Below, piece after piece: positions 6,242 to 12,819 of a DNA stretch of 20,254 bases (position 1 is its first letter; the number at the start of each line of letters is the position of its first letter). This stretch comes from Candidatus Parvarchaeota archaeon (GTDB lineage: Archaea > Nanobdellota > Nanobdellia > Parvarchaeales > Parvarchaeaceae). The notes beneath the pieces were generated by a model. It saw only the letters and a list, made by a program, of their open reading frames with translations. It was not told the DNA's origin and searched no databases. A program made the translations under genes and the position numbers. The DNA is taken from positions 1 through 20,254 of the forward strand of contig DAHXLI010000030.1 in assembly GCA_027366075.1 (NCBI GenBank), written 5' to 3'.

Positions 6242-8131
6242 ATGGAAATTAAAAAAGACATAATCGCACTTATCGGAGACGCTTCGCTTGTCGAAGATAT
6301 AAACTTCGAAGTGTCAAACATAATCGTCTATACAAAGAACAGAAAATTCTTCCTTGGCTGTTCAGACCTCATAAAGACCATGGTAAGCAAAGAGAAAAAG
6401 AGGATAGAAGTAAGGCTAGACCCGTCGCTTTTAATGGACGAAAAAGAGGCTGAAGACTCTATAAAGAAACTGGTCCCGAAAGAGGCCGACCTGCGGGAGA
6501 TGTGGTTCGACAGGGAAAGGAGCGTCGTTTCCTTGGAAACGGTAAGACCAGAGATAATAACTGCCAATAACAAAAAAATAATAAACGACATACGTGAAGC
6601 GACCGGGTGGTCCGTCTTTCTTAGCAGATACCCGTTGATAAAATCCGACGTGCTTCGCGCCATAAGAGAAATGCTTTATTCCAGCTCGAAATTTAGGAGG
6701 AAGTTACTTAACTCTATAGGGGAGAAGATATACAATTCAAAGTTCGAAGTAAACGAAAAATACTGGGTTAGGCTGAGCGCGCTTGGCGGTTTTAGGCATG
6801 TGGGTAGATCTTCCATGCTCGTGCAGACGCCTATGAGCACGATAATGCTCGATTGTGGCGTGGACGTAAGCAACCCGAGGGAACCTGTCCCAAGAATAGA
6901 CGCCCCGGAATTTGATATATCCAAACTTGACGCCGTCATAATAACGCACAGTCACCTCGACCATTGCGGCTTTTTACCCGCGTTGTACAAATACGGTTAT
7001 AAAGGACCAGTTTATTCCACCCTTCCGACCAGGGACGTAATGACTCTCCTGCATCTTGATTACATCGCCCTCGGTAACAAGACAAACTCTAAAGCCATGT
7101 TTGACGTCGCAGATATAAAGGAAATGTTAAAATATTCCATACCCCTATCGTACAGGGAAGTTACCGACATAACCCCCGATATAAGAGTGACACTGCATAA
7201 CGCCGGTCACATACTAGGCTCGGCGATGGTGCATTTAAACGTTGGCAGCGGTTTTTATAATATACTTTACACCGGCGACTTCAAATACGCGAATTCAAAG
7301 ACCTTAAACAAGGCCGATAACATATTTGATAGAGTCGAGGCCCTTATAATGGAAAGCACATATGGCGGCGACCAAGACCAGCAGCCTTCGAGGGAAGACG
7401 CGGAACAATTCTTCTTGGACATAATAACCAAGACCGTAGATAAAAAAGGTAAGGTGCTCGTGCCTGTCCTGGGCGTCGGACGTGCACAGGAATTGATGCT
7501 GCTCATAGAAGAATGGGAAAGATACGGTCTAATGCCTGACATACCGGTAGTAGTAGACGGCATGCTTTGGGATGTGACCGCGATTTATACTGCGTATCCT
7601 GAGTTTATGAACACCGAGACCAAGAAAAGAATAATTGAACACAACAATAATCCATTCATATCTCCCAACTTCAAACACACGGTCAGCGAAGAAGAACGAA
7701 AGCAAATACTTTCCGGCGGCCCAGCGGTAATAATTGCGACGTCCGGCATGCTTAACGGCGGTCCATCCGTAAGCTATTTTGCAAACCTCTGCGAAGACGA
7801 AAGGAACTCTGTGGTGCTGGTATCCTACCAAGGCGCGGGTACTTTGGGCAGGACGCTTCAGAATGGCGGGAGAGAAGTAGATATAGAGCTTAACGGAAAG
7901 ATCAGACATTTCACCGTTAATTCTCTGATATATTCTATAGAAGGGTTCTCTGGCCACTCGGACAGGAATCAACTGGAAAGATACATAAACGACATAAAAC
8001 CAAGACCGAGGAAACTTATACTGGGTCACGGGGAAGAAAGCAAAATAATAGCCCTTTCGCATTTCATGCGGAAACGGTTTAAGGTGGATACCATCGCACC
8101 GCACGTGCTTGATGCCTTAAGACTAAAGTAA
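6242..8131 (+). CDS. aCPSF1/FttA: KH-KH-metallo-beta-lactamase-beta-CASP ribonuclease, transcription termination factor
   Basis: 629 residues, usual length for the family. Residues 1-~65 and ~70-140 are the two archaeal KH-type RNA-binding domains. The metallo-beta-lactamase core starts near 175. H-S-H-L-D-H-C-G at 236-243 is the two-zinc motif; later come N-A-G-H-I-L-G-S-A, Y-T-G-D-F-K-Y, M-E-S-T-Y-G-G, and the beta-CASP signatures I-I-A-T-S-G-M-L-N-G-G, G-F-S-G-H-S-D-R-N-Q-L and L-I-L-G-H-G-E-E-S. In archaea this nuclease cleaves at U-rich sequences behind RNA polymerase to end transcription. It follows psmB by 35 nt and is probably co-transcribed, though a weak AT stretch (GTTATTTTTAG) could be a promoter. 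The downstream spacer is itself T-rich, as expected for its own substrate sites. Confidence 0.95.
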   Translation: MEIKKDIIALIGDASLVEDINFEVSNIIVYTKNRKFFLGCSDLIKTMVSKEKKRIEVRLDPSLLMDEKEAEDSIKKLVPKEADLREMWFDRERSVVSLETVRPEIITANNKKIINDIREATGWSVFLSRYPLIKSDVLRAIREMLYSSSKFRRKLLNSIGEKIYNSKFEVNEKYWVRLSALGGFRHVGRSSMLVQTPMSTIMLDCGVDVSNPREPVPRIDAPEFDISKLDAVIITHSHLDHCGFLPALYKYGYKGPVYSTLPTRDVMTLLHLDYIALGNKTNSKAMFDVADIKEMLKYSIPLSYREVTDITPDIRVTLHNAGHILGSAMVHLNVGSGFYNILYTGDFKYANSKTLNKADNIFDRVEALIMESTYGGDQDQQPSREDAEQFFLDIITKTVDKKGKVLVPVLGVGRAQELMLLIEEWERYGLMPDIPVVVDGMLWDVTAIYTAYPEFMNTETKKRIIEHNNNPFISPNFKHTVSEEERKQILSGGPAVIIATSGMLNGGPSVSYFANLCEDERNSVVLVSYQGAGTLGRTLQNGGREVDIELNGKIRHFTVNSLIYSIEGFSGHSDRNQLERYINDIKPRPRKLILGHGEESKIIALSHFMRKRFKVDTIAPHVLDALRLK

Positions 8132-8156
8132 ACACGAGCCGATAAGCCGACCACGT

Positions 8157-8188
8157 TATTTTTCATATTTTTATTGATAATTTTTTAT
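8157..8188 (+). terminator. T-rich termination region after the aCPSF1 gene
   Basis: Several T runs (TTATTTTT, ATTTTTATT, ATTTTTTAT) follow the aCPSF1 stop. They are framed by a 9-bp inverted repeat AGCCGATAA (8137-8145) / TTATCGGCT (8185-8193). Archaeal transcription ends at such T tracts with aCPSF1 help. Confidence 0.5.
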
Positions 8189-8196
8189 CGGCTAAA

Positions 8197-8208
8197 GTTT
8201 TAATATAC
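8197..8208 (+). promoter_or_regulatory. TATA-like box for the P-loop kinase gene
   Basis: GTTTTAATATAC, centred ~24 nt upstream of ATG 8227; leaderless start likely. Confidence 0.5.
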
Positions 8209-8226
8209 GTTAATTTATGTATAACT

Positions 8227-8802
8227 ATGGGTGGCCGAGATAAAACCGTTGTTATAGGTCTAAGCTCCTTACCTGGCGGGGGAAAAGATTACGTCGCCGA
8301 CATTTTGGTCGAAGACTACGGCTTTTATAAGATTTCTCCTGGCGACATAACAAGAGAACTCCTAAAGCAGGCCAGCAAGTCGGTAACCATGACCCGCGAA
8401 ATCCAGGAGCAGCTGACAAAAGACCTAATAAAAAAATACGGCCAAAATTACTTAATGGAGCTTTGCTATAAAAAAATCCGCAAATCGAAAAAAGGTAGGA
8501 TAGTGATACCTGGCTTAAGATACGCGTCCGATGTCGATTTTTACAGGGAACGCTTTGATGGGTCGTTTACAAACATATTCATATACGCCTCCAAAAAAAC
8601 CCGTTATTCCAGGTTGGTGTCGAGGAACAGGGGGGACATGCCGTCCTCATACGCAGAATTCAACAAGCAAGACGAAGCGCAAGAGAAACGGTACCGTCTA
8701 CAAAAGACAAAGGATATTTCCGATTACAAAATGTATAACGACCATAAAAATAAAAGGCAGATACGGTCAGAACTAGAAAAAATCTTAGAAAAATTTTCTT
8801 AA
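8227..8802 (+). CDS. UPF0200-like P-loop nucleotide kinase
   Basis: 191 residues. The P-loop at residues ~11-22 reads G-L-S-S-L-P-G-G-G-K-D-Y, a variant Walker A in which Asp replaces the usual Ser/Thr after Lys20 and Ser14 replaces the first Gly. The rest follows the archaeal UPF0200/dephospho-CoA-kinase-like layout: Y-K-I-S-P-G-D-I-T-R-E-L, R-I-V-I-P-G-L-R-Y-A-S-D-V-D-F-Y (the I-D-G-I-R equivalent), I-Y-A-S-K-K-T-R-Y-S-R-L-V-S-R-N-R-G-D, and F-N-K-Q-D-E-A-Q-E near the lid. G-K-D is also seen in phage dNMP kinases. A phosphotransferase on a small nucleotide-like substrate is likely; the substrate is unknown. It converges on dph6 with the two stop codons overlapping (shared TTA/TAA, 8799-8802). 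Confidence 0.8.
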   Translation: MGGRDKTVVIGLSSLPGGGKDYVADILVEDYGFYKISPGDITRELLKQASKSVTMTREIQEQLTKDLIKKYGQNYLMELCYKKIRKSKKGRIVIPGLRYASDVDFYRERFDGSFTNIFIYASKKTRYSRLVSRNRGDMPSSYAEFNKQDEAQEKRYRLQKTKDISDYKMYNDHKNKRQIRSELEKILEKFS

Positions 8803-9488
8803 GACTTGTCCTCTAAGACCGCTTCTTGTATCTCTAAATAGCCCGTATTATACTTTTCGTCCCAGACTTTGGAGGAACTTATGATTTCTAATCTCTTCGT
8901 GAACATCGGGCAATCCAGTACAAAACTCTCGTATTCTCCTCCCTCTCCAGAAACGTTTATTCCAAATCGTTTATTCAATTTTACTAGCTCGGCGACCGCT
9001 GATTCGTTGAGCTGCCTGCCGAGCCAGGCCTTGTCTAGCCCGTCCGCTGCCACTTTAATTATGATAACTTTAAAATTTGATTTTAACAGTGCCCTTAGAT
9101 ATTCTTCTTGATTTACGTCCCATATGGGTGCGACGCTCTTCAGGCTTAATTCTTCGCACATCTTGTCCACTCTCGACTTTTGGTACTTGCTTGCTATCGC
9201 GCCACTTACTATCCCGTCTAGGGTGTATTTTTCCTTCATTTTTATAAGATGGGATTTCATATCCGAAAGCTCCATCTCTTTCTCTCCCCCTGTATAGAAA
9301 CGTTCTAGTGGAATCCCTAACGCTTCCGCTTGCTTATCCAATAGTTTTGAGCCTACGGTATGGAACATGTAGGATTCCTTGTTTTCCGAATCGGCGTTAA
9401 TAAGGCAGCTTATCTCGTTGTCTTTTGAAGCTAAAAACAAAGAGTAGGTAGAATCCTTTCCGCCGGTGAACAGTACGCCGAGTCTCAT
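8799..9488 (-). CDS. dph6: Diphthine--ammonia ligase (Dph6, ATP-pyrophosphatase fold)
   Basis: 229 residues, close to the archaeal family length. F-T-G-G-K-D-S-T at 7-14 is the PP-loop that binds ATP. D-G-I-V-S-G-A-I-A-S-K-Y-Q-K-S-R at 91-106, the P-I-W-D motif at 121-124, A-D-G-L-D-K-A-W-L-G at 148-157 and G-E-G-G-E-Y-E-S-F-V at 181-190 are family signatures. The enzyme amidates diphthine on the histidine of elongation factor 2, the last step of diphthamide synthesis, using ATP and ammonium in the cytoplasm. It is the last gene of a three-gene minus-strand operon: two tiny coupled genes precede it, the nearer stop codon only 3 nt from its ATG at 9488. Confidence 0.92.
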   Translation of the reverse strand: MRLGVLFTGGKDSTYSLFLASKDNEISCLINADSENKESYMFHTVGSKLLDKQAEALGIPLERFYTGGEKEMELSDMKSHLIKMKEKYTLDGIVSGAIASKYQKSRVDKMCEELSLKSVAPIWDVNQEEYLRALLKSNFKVIIIKVAADGLDKAWLGRQLNESAVAELVKLNKRFGINVSGEGGEYESFVLDCPMFTKRLEIISSSKVWDEKYNTGYLEIQEAVLEDKS

Positions 9489-9491
9489 ATT

Positions 9492-9653
9492 TTAATCCCA
9501 ACAGCCTGGCGCATATGACGTCCTCGCCCTTACTTTTAAAAGTATGCCGGGCAGCGTTAGCCTTGCACTGACCTCCCCTCTTATTTGATTTAATGGGGAT
9601 GCTTCGACATACGGCGTCGCGTTTTGCCCCGCGGTAATAAAAAGCGCGTTCAT
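9492..9653 (-). CDS. Tiny coupled gene upstream of dph6 (53 residues), unknown
   Basis: Starts at ATG 9653, which overlaps the stop of the preceding tiny gene as ATGA, and ends 3 nt before dph6. The product begins M-N-A-L-F-I-T-A-G-Q-N-A-T and ends A-P-G-C-W-D; the middle has alternating hydrophobics (G-E-V-S-A-R-L-T-L-P-G-I-L-L-K-V-R-A-R). Extending it upstream to a GTG at 9728 would overlap the previous gene by 79 nt and is less likely. I do not recognise it. The two tiny frames could also be one ~110-residue gene split by a frameshift. The tight coupling is the main evidence that it is translated. Confidence 0.5.
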   Translation of the reverse strand: MNALFITAGQNATPYVEASPLNQIRGEVSARLTLPGILLKVRARTSYAPGCWD

Positions 9654-9823
9654 ATTATATGCAGTAATGCAAGATGTGAAGTCGTGTTTAGGTTTACGCT
9701 TCTCCTTGCGACTTCCTCGACCAAACACCCTAAAAGTGCCATTTTTTCCTTTTTTATTTTTTCAAAAGCAAATATGCCCCACTTTGTGTAGACTCTGTCT
9801 AACAGGTCCGTCAAGTCGATCAT
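9650..9823 (-). CDS. Tiny first gene of the dph6 operon (57 residues), unknown
   Basis: ATG 9823 to TGA 9650. The product starts M-I-D-L-T-D-L-L-D-R-V-Y-T-K-W-G, continues I-F-A-F-E-K-I-K-K-E-K-M-A-L-L-G and ends near L-A-L-L-H-I-I. It is mostly predicted helix, with no cysteines besides one and no membrane segment. A TATA-like box at 9845-9855 lies 27 nt upstream, the spacing seen for real genes in this window, and the stop overlaps the next start (ATGA). Unrecognised. It may be the N-terminal part of a gene continuing in the next frame. Confidence 0.5.
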   Translation of the reverse strand: MIDLTDLLDRVYTKWGIFAFEKIKKEKMALLGCLVEEVARRSVNLNTTSHLALLHII

Positions 9824-9844
9824 AGAAATGTTTCTGAAGTTTTT

Positions 9845-9855
9845 GAATATATAAG
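9845..9855 (-). promoter_or_regulatory. TATA-like box for the dph6 operon
   Basis: Minus strand CTTATATATTC, centred ~27 nt before ATG 9823. It is the best evidence that the operon starts with the tiny genes rather than at dph6. Confidence 0.55.
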
Positions 9856-9885
9856 CATTTCAAAGAGTAAAGTTTTACAAATGAA

Positions 9886-9897
9886 AATTTATAACTA
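9886..9897 (+). promoter_or_regulatory. TATA-like box for the bPH2 membrane-protein genes
   Basis: AATTTATAACTA, centred ~26 nt before ATG 9917; divergent from the dph6-operon promoter. Confidence 0.5.
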
Positions 9898-9916
9898 TTA
9901 AAATCATAAATCTTGT

Positions 9917-10576
9917 ATGCAAAAGGACATACTATTACCGGACGAAAAAATAATCAATTTCAGGAAGCCGTCCATCCTTGGCGAATCAAAATTCTGGCTT
10001 GGCGCGATAGTATTGGCACTATCGCTGGTAACTTTTGTAGTCTTTTCTGTTTTATACCCGCAGTATAACTCTACCCTTTCAAATCTATATGGTTACTTGA
10101 GGCTTACCAGCGGCGTTTCGCTGCTTAACAGCATACCGATAGTGCCTATAACTCTGCTTGTCGTAGGCTTTGCATATCTATTATACGCCGAATTCGAGAG
10201 ATACTTCAAAGAGTTCACGATAACAAATAGGCGTATAATATACCAACATGGCGTACTTATCAGAGACGCAAATATAGTCCTTCCACGCATGGTTTCGGAT
10301 GTAGCGGTCGACGTAGGCATAATAGAAAGGTTACTTGGCCTTGGGAAGATAATTATAAGATCTACGGACGCCGGCCGCCCGGACGTTGTGATAGGCAGCA
10401 TATCGGAACCATACAAATTTCAGGATGATATAATAAAACTAGTATCAAAAGACCCAGCTACAGAATCGTATACACCACCGACTCCCCTGCCACAGCCTTC
10501 GGCGAGGGAAGAACGATCAAAAGAAGAAAATGGAGAGAAAGACGACGAGGACAATGGAACTGGTAAAACTGGTTAG
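9917..10576 (+). CDS. bPH2 (DUF304)-domain membrane protein
   Basis: 219 residues. Transmembrane helices at ~26-47 (W-L-G-A-I-V-L-A-L-S-L-V-T-F-V-V-F-S-V-L) and ~70-90 (S-I-P-I-V-P-I-T-L-L-V-V-G-F-A-Y-L-L-Y). Residues ~92-176 form a bacterial-type PH domain: the signature F-T-I-T-N-R-R-I-I-Y-Q-H-G-V-L at 100-114, V-L-P-R-M-V-S-D-V, then R-L-L-G-L-G-K-I-I-I-R-S-T and V-I-G-S-I-S-E-P-Y-K-F. This matches the membrane-PH (YdbS/YdbT-like) family. The last ~40 residues are Pro-rich then strongly charged (E/K/D), probably disordered in the cytoplasm. The function of this family is poorly known. It overlaps the next membrane-protein gene, so the two are probably co-expressed and may interact. Confidence 0.82.
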   Translation: MQKDILLPDEKIINFRKPSILGESKFWLGAIVLALSLVTFVVFSVLYPQYNSTLSNLYGYLRLTSGVSLLNSIPIVPITLLVVGFAYLLYAEFERYFKEFTITNRRIIYQHGVLIRDANIVLPRMVSDVAVDVGIIERLLGLGKIIIRSTDAGRPDVVIGSISEPYKFQDDIIKLVSKDPATESYTPPTPLPQPSAREERSKEENGEKDDEDNGTGKTG

Positions 10577-11174
10577 GGCAGCGGGTTTCTTTATATCGAG
10601 CATAGTTACCATTAGCTTAGCGATAATGCTACTTGACATAATAAAATCGACTCTCATCTCTTTGTCCGGCTTCGCTTTCGTAATACCTCTATTTGCGGGC
10701 AGCATAATACTAAGATCCCGGGTCTGGAAAAAGCTATACGATGTTTCAAGGAAACTCCTGTATTTTGTGACTGCCGTCCTTGTGCTTATACTAGGATTTG
10801 CAGTTTTGATTTGGTTCTTATTTTGGGCGTCTTCACAGACGGTATTGTACCCTCTTTCTGATTATGCTGGCATGAGCACTCTTATAGGAATATCCCTACT
10901 TTGGGCAGTTTATTCCCTCGCTGAATTTATTTCCGTGTATGGCCTTTTTCACAATAAAATCTACAATTTATCCAAAATCCTTCTCGCGCCGATAATATTG
11001 GTAGAAGCTTCGCTCATATTCCTTATAGGAGACTTTAGCTATGCGCTGCCGATAAGCCTTTTCGTACTAGCTGCGTCGACTGCAATCATAGGCCTTGGAT
11101 TTTTATTTGATAACCCAAAAATAAATCCTGCAAATTCTAGAAAAGCTAGTTCCTTAGGTCGATTATATCCATAG
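10554..11174 (+). CDS. Polytopic membrane protein, unknown
   Basis: 206 residues from ATG 10554 (M-E-L-V-K-L-V-R-A-A-G-F-F); a GAGG lies just before this ATG. A start at ATG 10530 would add M-E-R-K-T-T-R-T. Either way it overlaps the end of the bPH2 gene (by 23 or 47 nt). Five to six hydrophobic segments follow in order: F-F-I-S-S-I-V-T-I-S-L-A-I-M-L-L, G-F-A-F-V-I-P-L-F-A-G-S-I-I-L, Y-F-V-T-A-V-L-V-L-I-L-G-F-A-V-L-I-W-F-L, L-I-G-I-S-L-L-W-A-V-Y, I-L-L-A-P-I-I-L-V-E-A-S-L-I-F-L-I, and S-L-F-V-L-A-A-S-T-A-I-I-G-L-G-F-L-F. No family recognised. Its 3' end overlaps the convergent purA gene by 29 nt. Confidence 0.72.
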   Translation: MELVKLVRAAGFFISSIVTISLAIMLLDIIKSTLISLSGFAFVIPLFAGSIILRSRVWKKLYDVSRKLLYFVTAVLVLILGFAVLIWFLFWASSQTVLYPLSDYAGMSTLIGISLLWAVYSLAEFISVYGLFHNKIYNLSKILLAPIILVEASLIFLIGDFSYALPISLFVLAASTAIIGLGFLFDNPKINPANSRKASSLGRLYP

Positions 11175-12141
11175 CGTCTTCGCCGGTGCCTATAAGAGTT
11201 ATCGGGACGCCGACGGCATCTTCAACGGTCTTAAGCCATTTTTTAGCTTCTGATGATAGGTCCTCATATTTTCTTTTCTTGTAAGCGTCTTTGAACATCG
11301 CATCGAGTTTTGTTATAGCGATTTGGTTCGCCAAATTTATTCTTACTACGTCCCTGGCCAATTTTTTGTCAAACGGAGCGACTCTCCTTTTTCGTCCAGT
11401 GACTGTGCCGCGTTCCTCAAACTCTTTTTTAACGGCGCTTTCTTTGACCTCGCTAGCTAACGCCCCACCGCCGACTCTTGTTATGAAAGATTTGAATATA
11501 ACGATGACATTTCCAACGTACTTTGGACCTACTCCGACCTCACTTAAGATACCTGAAGCGGTAGTATTTCTGCTTGTGACATAAGGATATTCGCCGTGGT
11601 ATAGACTTATCATGTGCCCCTGTGTTCCTTCCGCTAATACCTTTTTGCCCTTCTCCAACGCGTCTACGATAAGGTCTGGCACATCGCTGATGTATTTCGA
11701 AAGCTCTGAGTAAGATGCCGCAAGTTTTAATTTTCTCAAAACCCTTTTTGATTCCGCGGTTCCTACGCCCTGCTTTGTACTTCCAACTTGACTGCTTAGG
11801 AATGGGTCGTTTTCCTCTTCCCCCACTTCTCGGTCTGTTATTACTGCGGCATGCGGGTCTATTACTATGCGATCTTTAGTGCCAGTCTCTTCGATTTCCT
11901 TGAATAGAATTTCGCGTCTTATCAGTGCGCCGGGGGAGATAGCCAGCGTAGTTTTCTTATTAACGAAAGCGCCTGGCAGCGTCCTAAGTTTGAAAGTCCT
12001 GCCGTCAAAAACGACCGTGTGGCCCGCGTTCGTACCGCCGGTTCTTACCGCAATCGCCGGGTTGTCTGCTAGAGCCAAATAAGAAGCTATTTTGCCCTTT
12101 CCTTCATCGCCATAGAAACCGCCGACAAGTATGTCTAGCAT
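11146..12141 (-). CDS. purA: Adenylosuccinate synthetase (short archaeal form)
   Basis: 331 residues, the length of archaeal PurA (~340) rather than bacterial (~430). G-G-F-Y-G-D-E-G-K-G-K at 7-17 is the GTP-binding loop with catalytic Asp12; Phe-Tyr replaces the common Gln-Trp/Phe. T-N-A-G-H-T at 37-42 carries His41. Further signatures are Q-V-G-S-T-K-Q-G-V-G-T-A, E-G-T-Q-G at ~171-175, Y-P-Y-V-T-S-R-N-T-T-A-S-G, F-K-S-F-I-T-R-V-G-G-G, G-T-V-T-G-R-K-R-R-V-A-P-F-D (IMP and aspartate contacts) and A-I-T-K-L-D for guanine. It joins IMP and aspartate with GTP, the first committed step to AMP. An AT-rich TATA-like block lies ~36 nt upstream, so this gene may have a short leader. Confidence 0.95.
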   Translation of the reverse strand: MLDILVGGFYGDEGKGKIASYLALADNPAIAVRTGGTNAGHTVVFDGRTFKLRTLPGAFVNKKTTLAISPGALIRREILFKEIEETGTKDRIVIDPHAAVITDREVGEEENDPFLSSQVGSTKQGVGTAESKRVLRKLKLAASYSELSKYISDVPDLIVDALEKGKKVLAEGTQGHMISLYHGEYPYVTSRNTTASGILSEVGVGPKYVGNVIVIFKSFITRVGGGALASEVKESAVKKEFEERGTVTGRKRRVAPFDKKLARDVVRINLANQIAITKLDAMFKDAYKKRKYEDLSSEAKKWLKTVEDAVGVPITLIGTGEDAMDIIDLRN

Positions 12142-12170
12142 ATATCAGATCCAAAGATGTTATATCTGTC

Positions 12171-12183
12171 AAAATATATAAGC
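12171..12183 (-). promoter_or_regulatory. TATA-like box for purA
   Basis: Minus strand GCTTATATATTTT, centred ~36 nt before ATG 12141, further than in most genes here. A weaker candidate (GATATAAC, ~12159-12168) is nearer. Confidence 0.45.
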
Positions 12184-12190
12184 GAAATTC

Positions 12191-12221
12191 ATTTGCCAAA
12201 GTCTACTTTTTGGAACTACTG
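12191..12221 (+). repeat. Left copy of a ~31-bp dispersed direct repeat
   Basis: Shares about 26 of 31 positions, with one single-base gap, with 16604-16633 in the same orientation. The most conserved part is GGAACTACTG, preceded by ATTTG(C/T)CAAA(G/A)TC(T/C)ACTTT. It lies in the spacer between purA and the sulfur operon. It could be an insertion-sequence end, an attachment-like site or a shared regulatory element. Confidence 0.6.
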
Positions 12222-12274
12222 GTAATTCTCTGGTTATTTGTTCTATTATGTTATTAATCCATAAAAATAAAAGG

Positions 12275-12285
12275 TATTTATATCA
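12275..12285 (+). promoter_or_regulatory. TATA-like box for the RHH-cysD-cysN operon
   Basis: TATTTATATCA, centred ~31 nt before ATG 12311. The RHH protein encoded first could act on this AT-rich spacer (12222-12310), which also has several ATTAT/ATAAT steps. Confidence 0.5.
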
Positions 12286-12310
12286 TGATTATTCTTAATT
12301 ATATGTAATT

Positions 12311-12529
12311 ATGGAAAAGAAAAGCAACAGATTCACGACGGTTTCAATACCAAAGCGGCTGGCAGACAGGACAAAAAAGTTTATAGAGAAAACGGGCTTT
12401 ACGTCTCTCTCTAGCTTTGTAGAATATCTCCTTAGAGAAATCGCCTCAGGAAAAAATGAATATGGCAAAGAGGAGAAAGAGGATTTAGAGGGAGTAGAAG
12501 AGAAATTAAGACGTCTTGGGTATCTATGA
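12311..12529 (+). CDS. Ribbon-helix-helix protein, first gene of the sulfur operon
   Basis: 72 residues. R-F-T-T-V-S-I-P at 7-14 is the DNA-contacting strand, followed by helix K-R-L-A-D-R-T-K-K-F-I-E-K and, after G-F-T-S, helix L-S-S-F-V-E-Y-L-L-R-E-I-A. The remaining 20 residues are a charged helix (K-E-E-K-E-D-L-E-G-V-E-E-K-L-R-R-L-G-Y). This is the CopG/MetJ-like fold, which acts as a dimeric DNA-binding protein. The stop overlaps the next ATG as ATGA. As the first gene it is a natural candidate for autoregulation of the operon (inference). An antitoxin role is possible, but the partner does not resemble a known toxin. Confidence 0.82.
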   Translation: MEKKSNRFTTVSIPKRLADRTKKFIEKTGFTSLSSFVEYLLREIASGKNEYGKEEKEDLEGVEEKLRRLGYL

Positions 12530-12819
12530 GCAATATAGAGAAACTAACCGAAGCCCTACGGAGAACTCCGAATGATAAGAACTGGAAATCTTTTTCGAAG
12601 AACCTTAAAAAATCTGGGATTGAATATTATAAGATAATATTCGCAAATGAAGGAAAACTCAATAGAATGCAGGACATCACAAAATCTATTGTCGAGCTGT
12701 ACGATTCAAAGTACAGATTAATCACAACGGTGCCGCTATTCATAAAAACTGGTAAAAAAGTAGACGGGGCGACCTCCTACTTGATTGGGTTGTCTGTCTT
12801 AAACGGGGATCAAAAATGA
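12526..12819 (+). CDS. Unknown 97-residue protein in the sulfur operon
   Basis: Both ends are ATGA overlaps: it starts on the stop of the RHH gene and its stop overlaps the start of the cysD-like gene. The protein is basic and soluble. It has an N-terminal helix (N-I-E-K-L-T-E-A-L-R-R-T-P), a central helical region (E-Y-Y-K-I-I-F-A-N-E-G-K-L-N-R-M-Q-D-I-T-K-S-I) and a strand-rich C-terminus (Y-R-L-I-T-T-V-P-L-F-I-K-T-G and Y-L-I-G-L-S-V-L). No cysteine, metal site or membrane segment. I do not recognise it. The strict coupling suggests fixed stoichiometry with CysD-like. Confidence 0.7.
   Translation: MSNIEKLTEALRRTPNDKNWKSFSKNLKKSGIEYYKIIFANEGKLNRMQDITKSIVELYDSKYRLITTVPLFIKTGKKVDGATSYLIGLSVLNGDQK

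Noticed and set aside
6676..8104. Minus-strand open frames inside the aCPSF1 gene
   Set aside because: They mirror the coding strand of a well-supported gene and show no motif of their own.
9654..9728. GTG start giving a 78-residue protein upstream of dph6
   Set aside because: It overlaps the preceding tiny gene by 79 nt, whereas ATG 9653 makes a clean ATGA junction.
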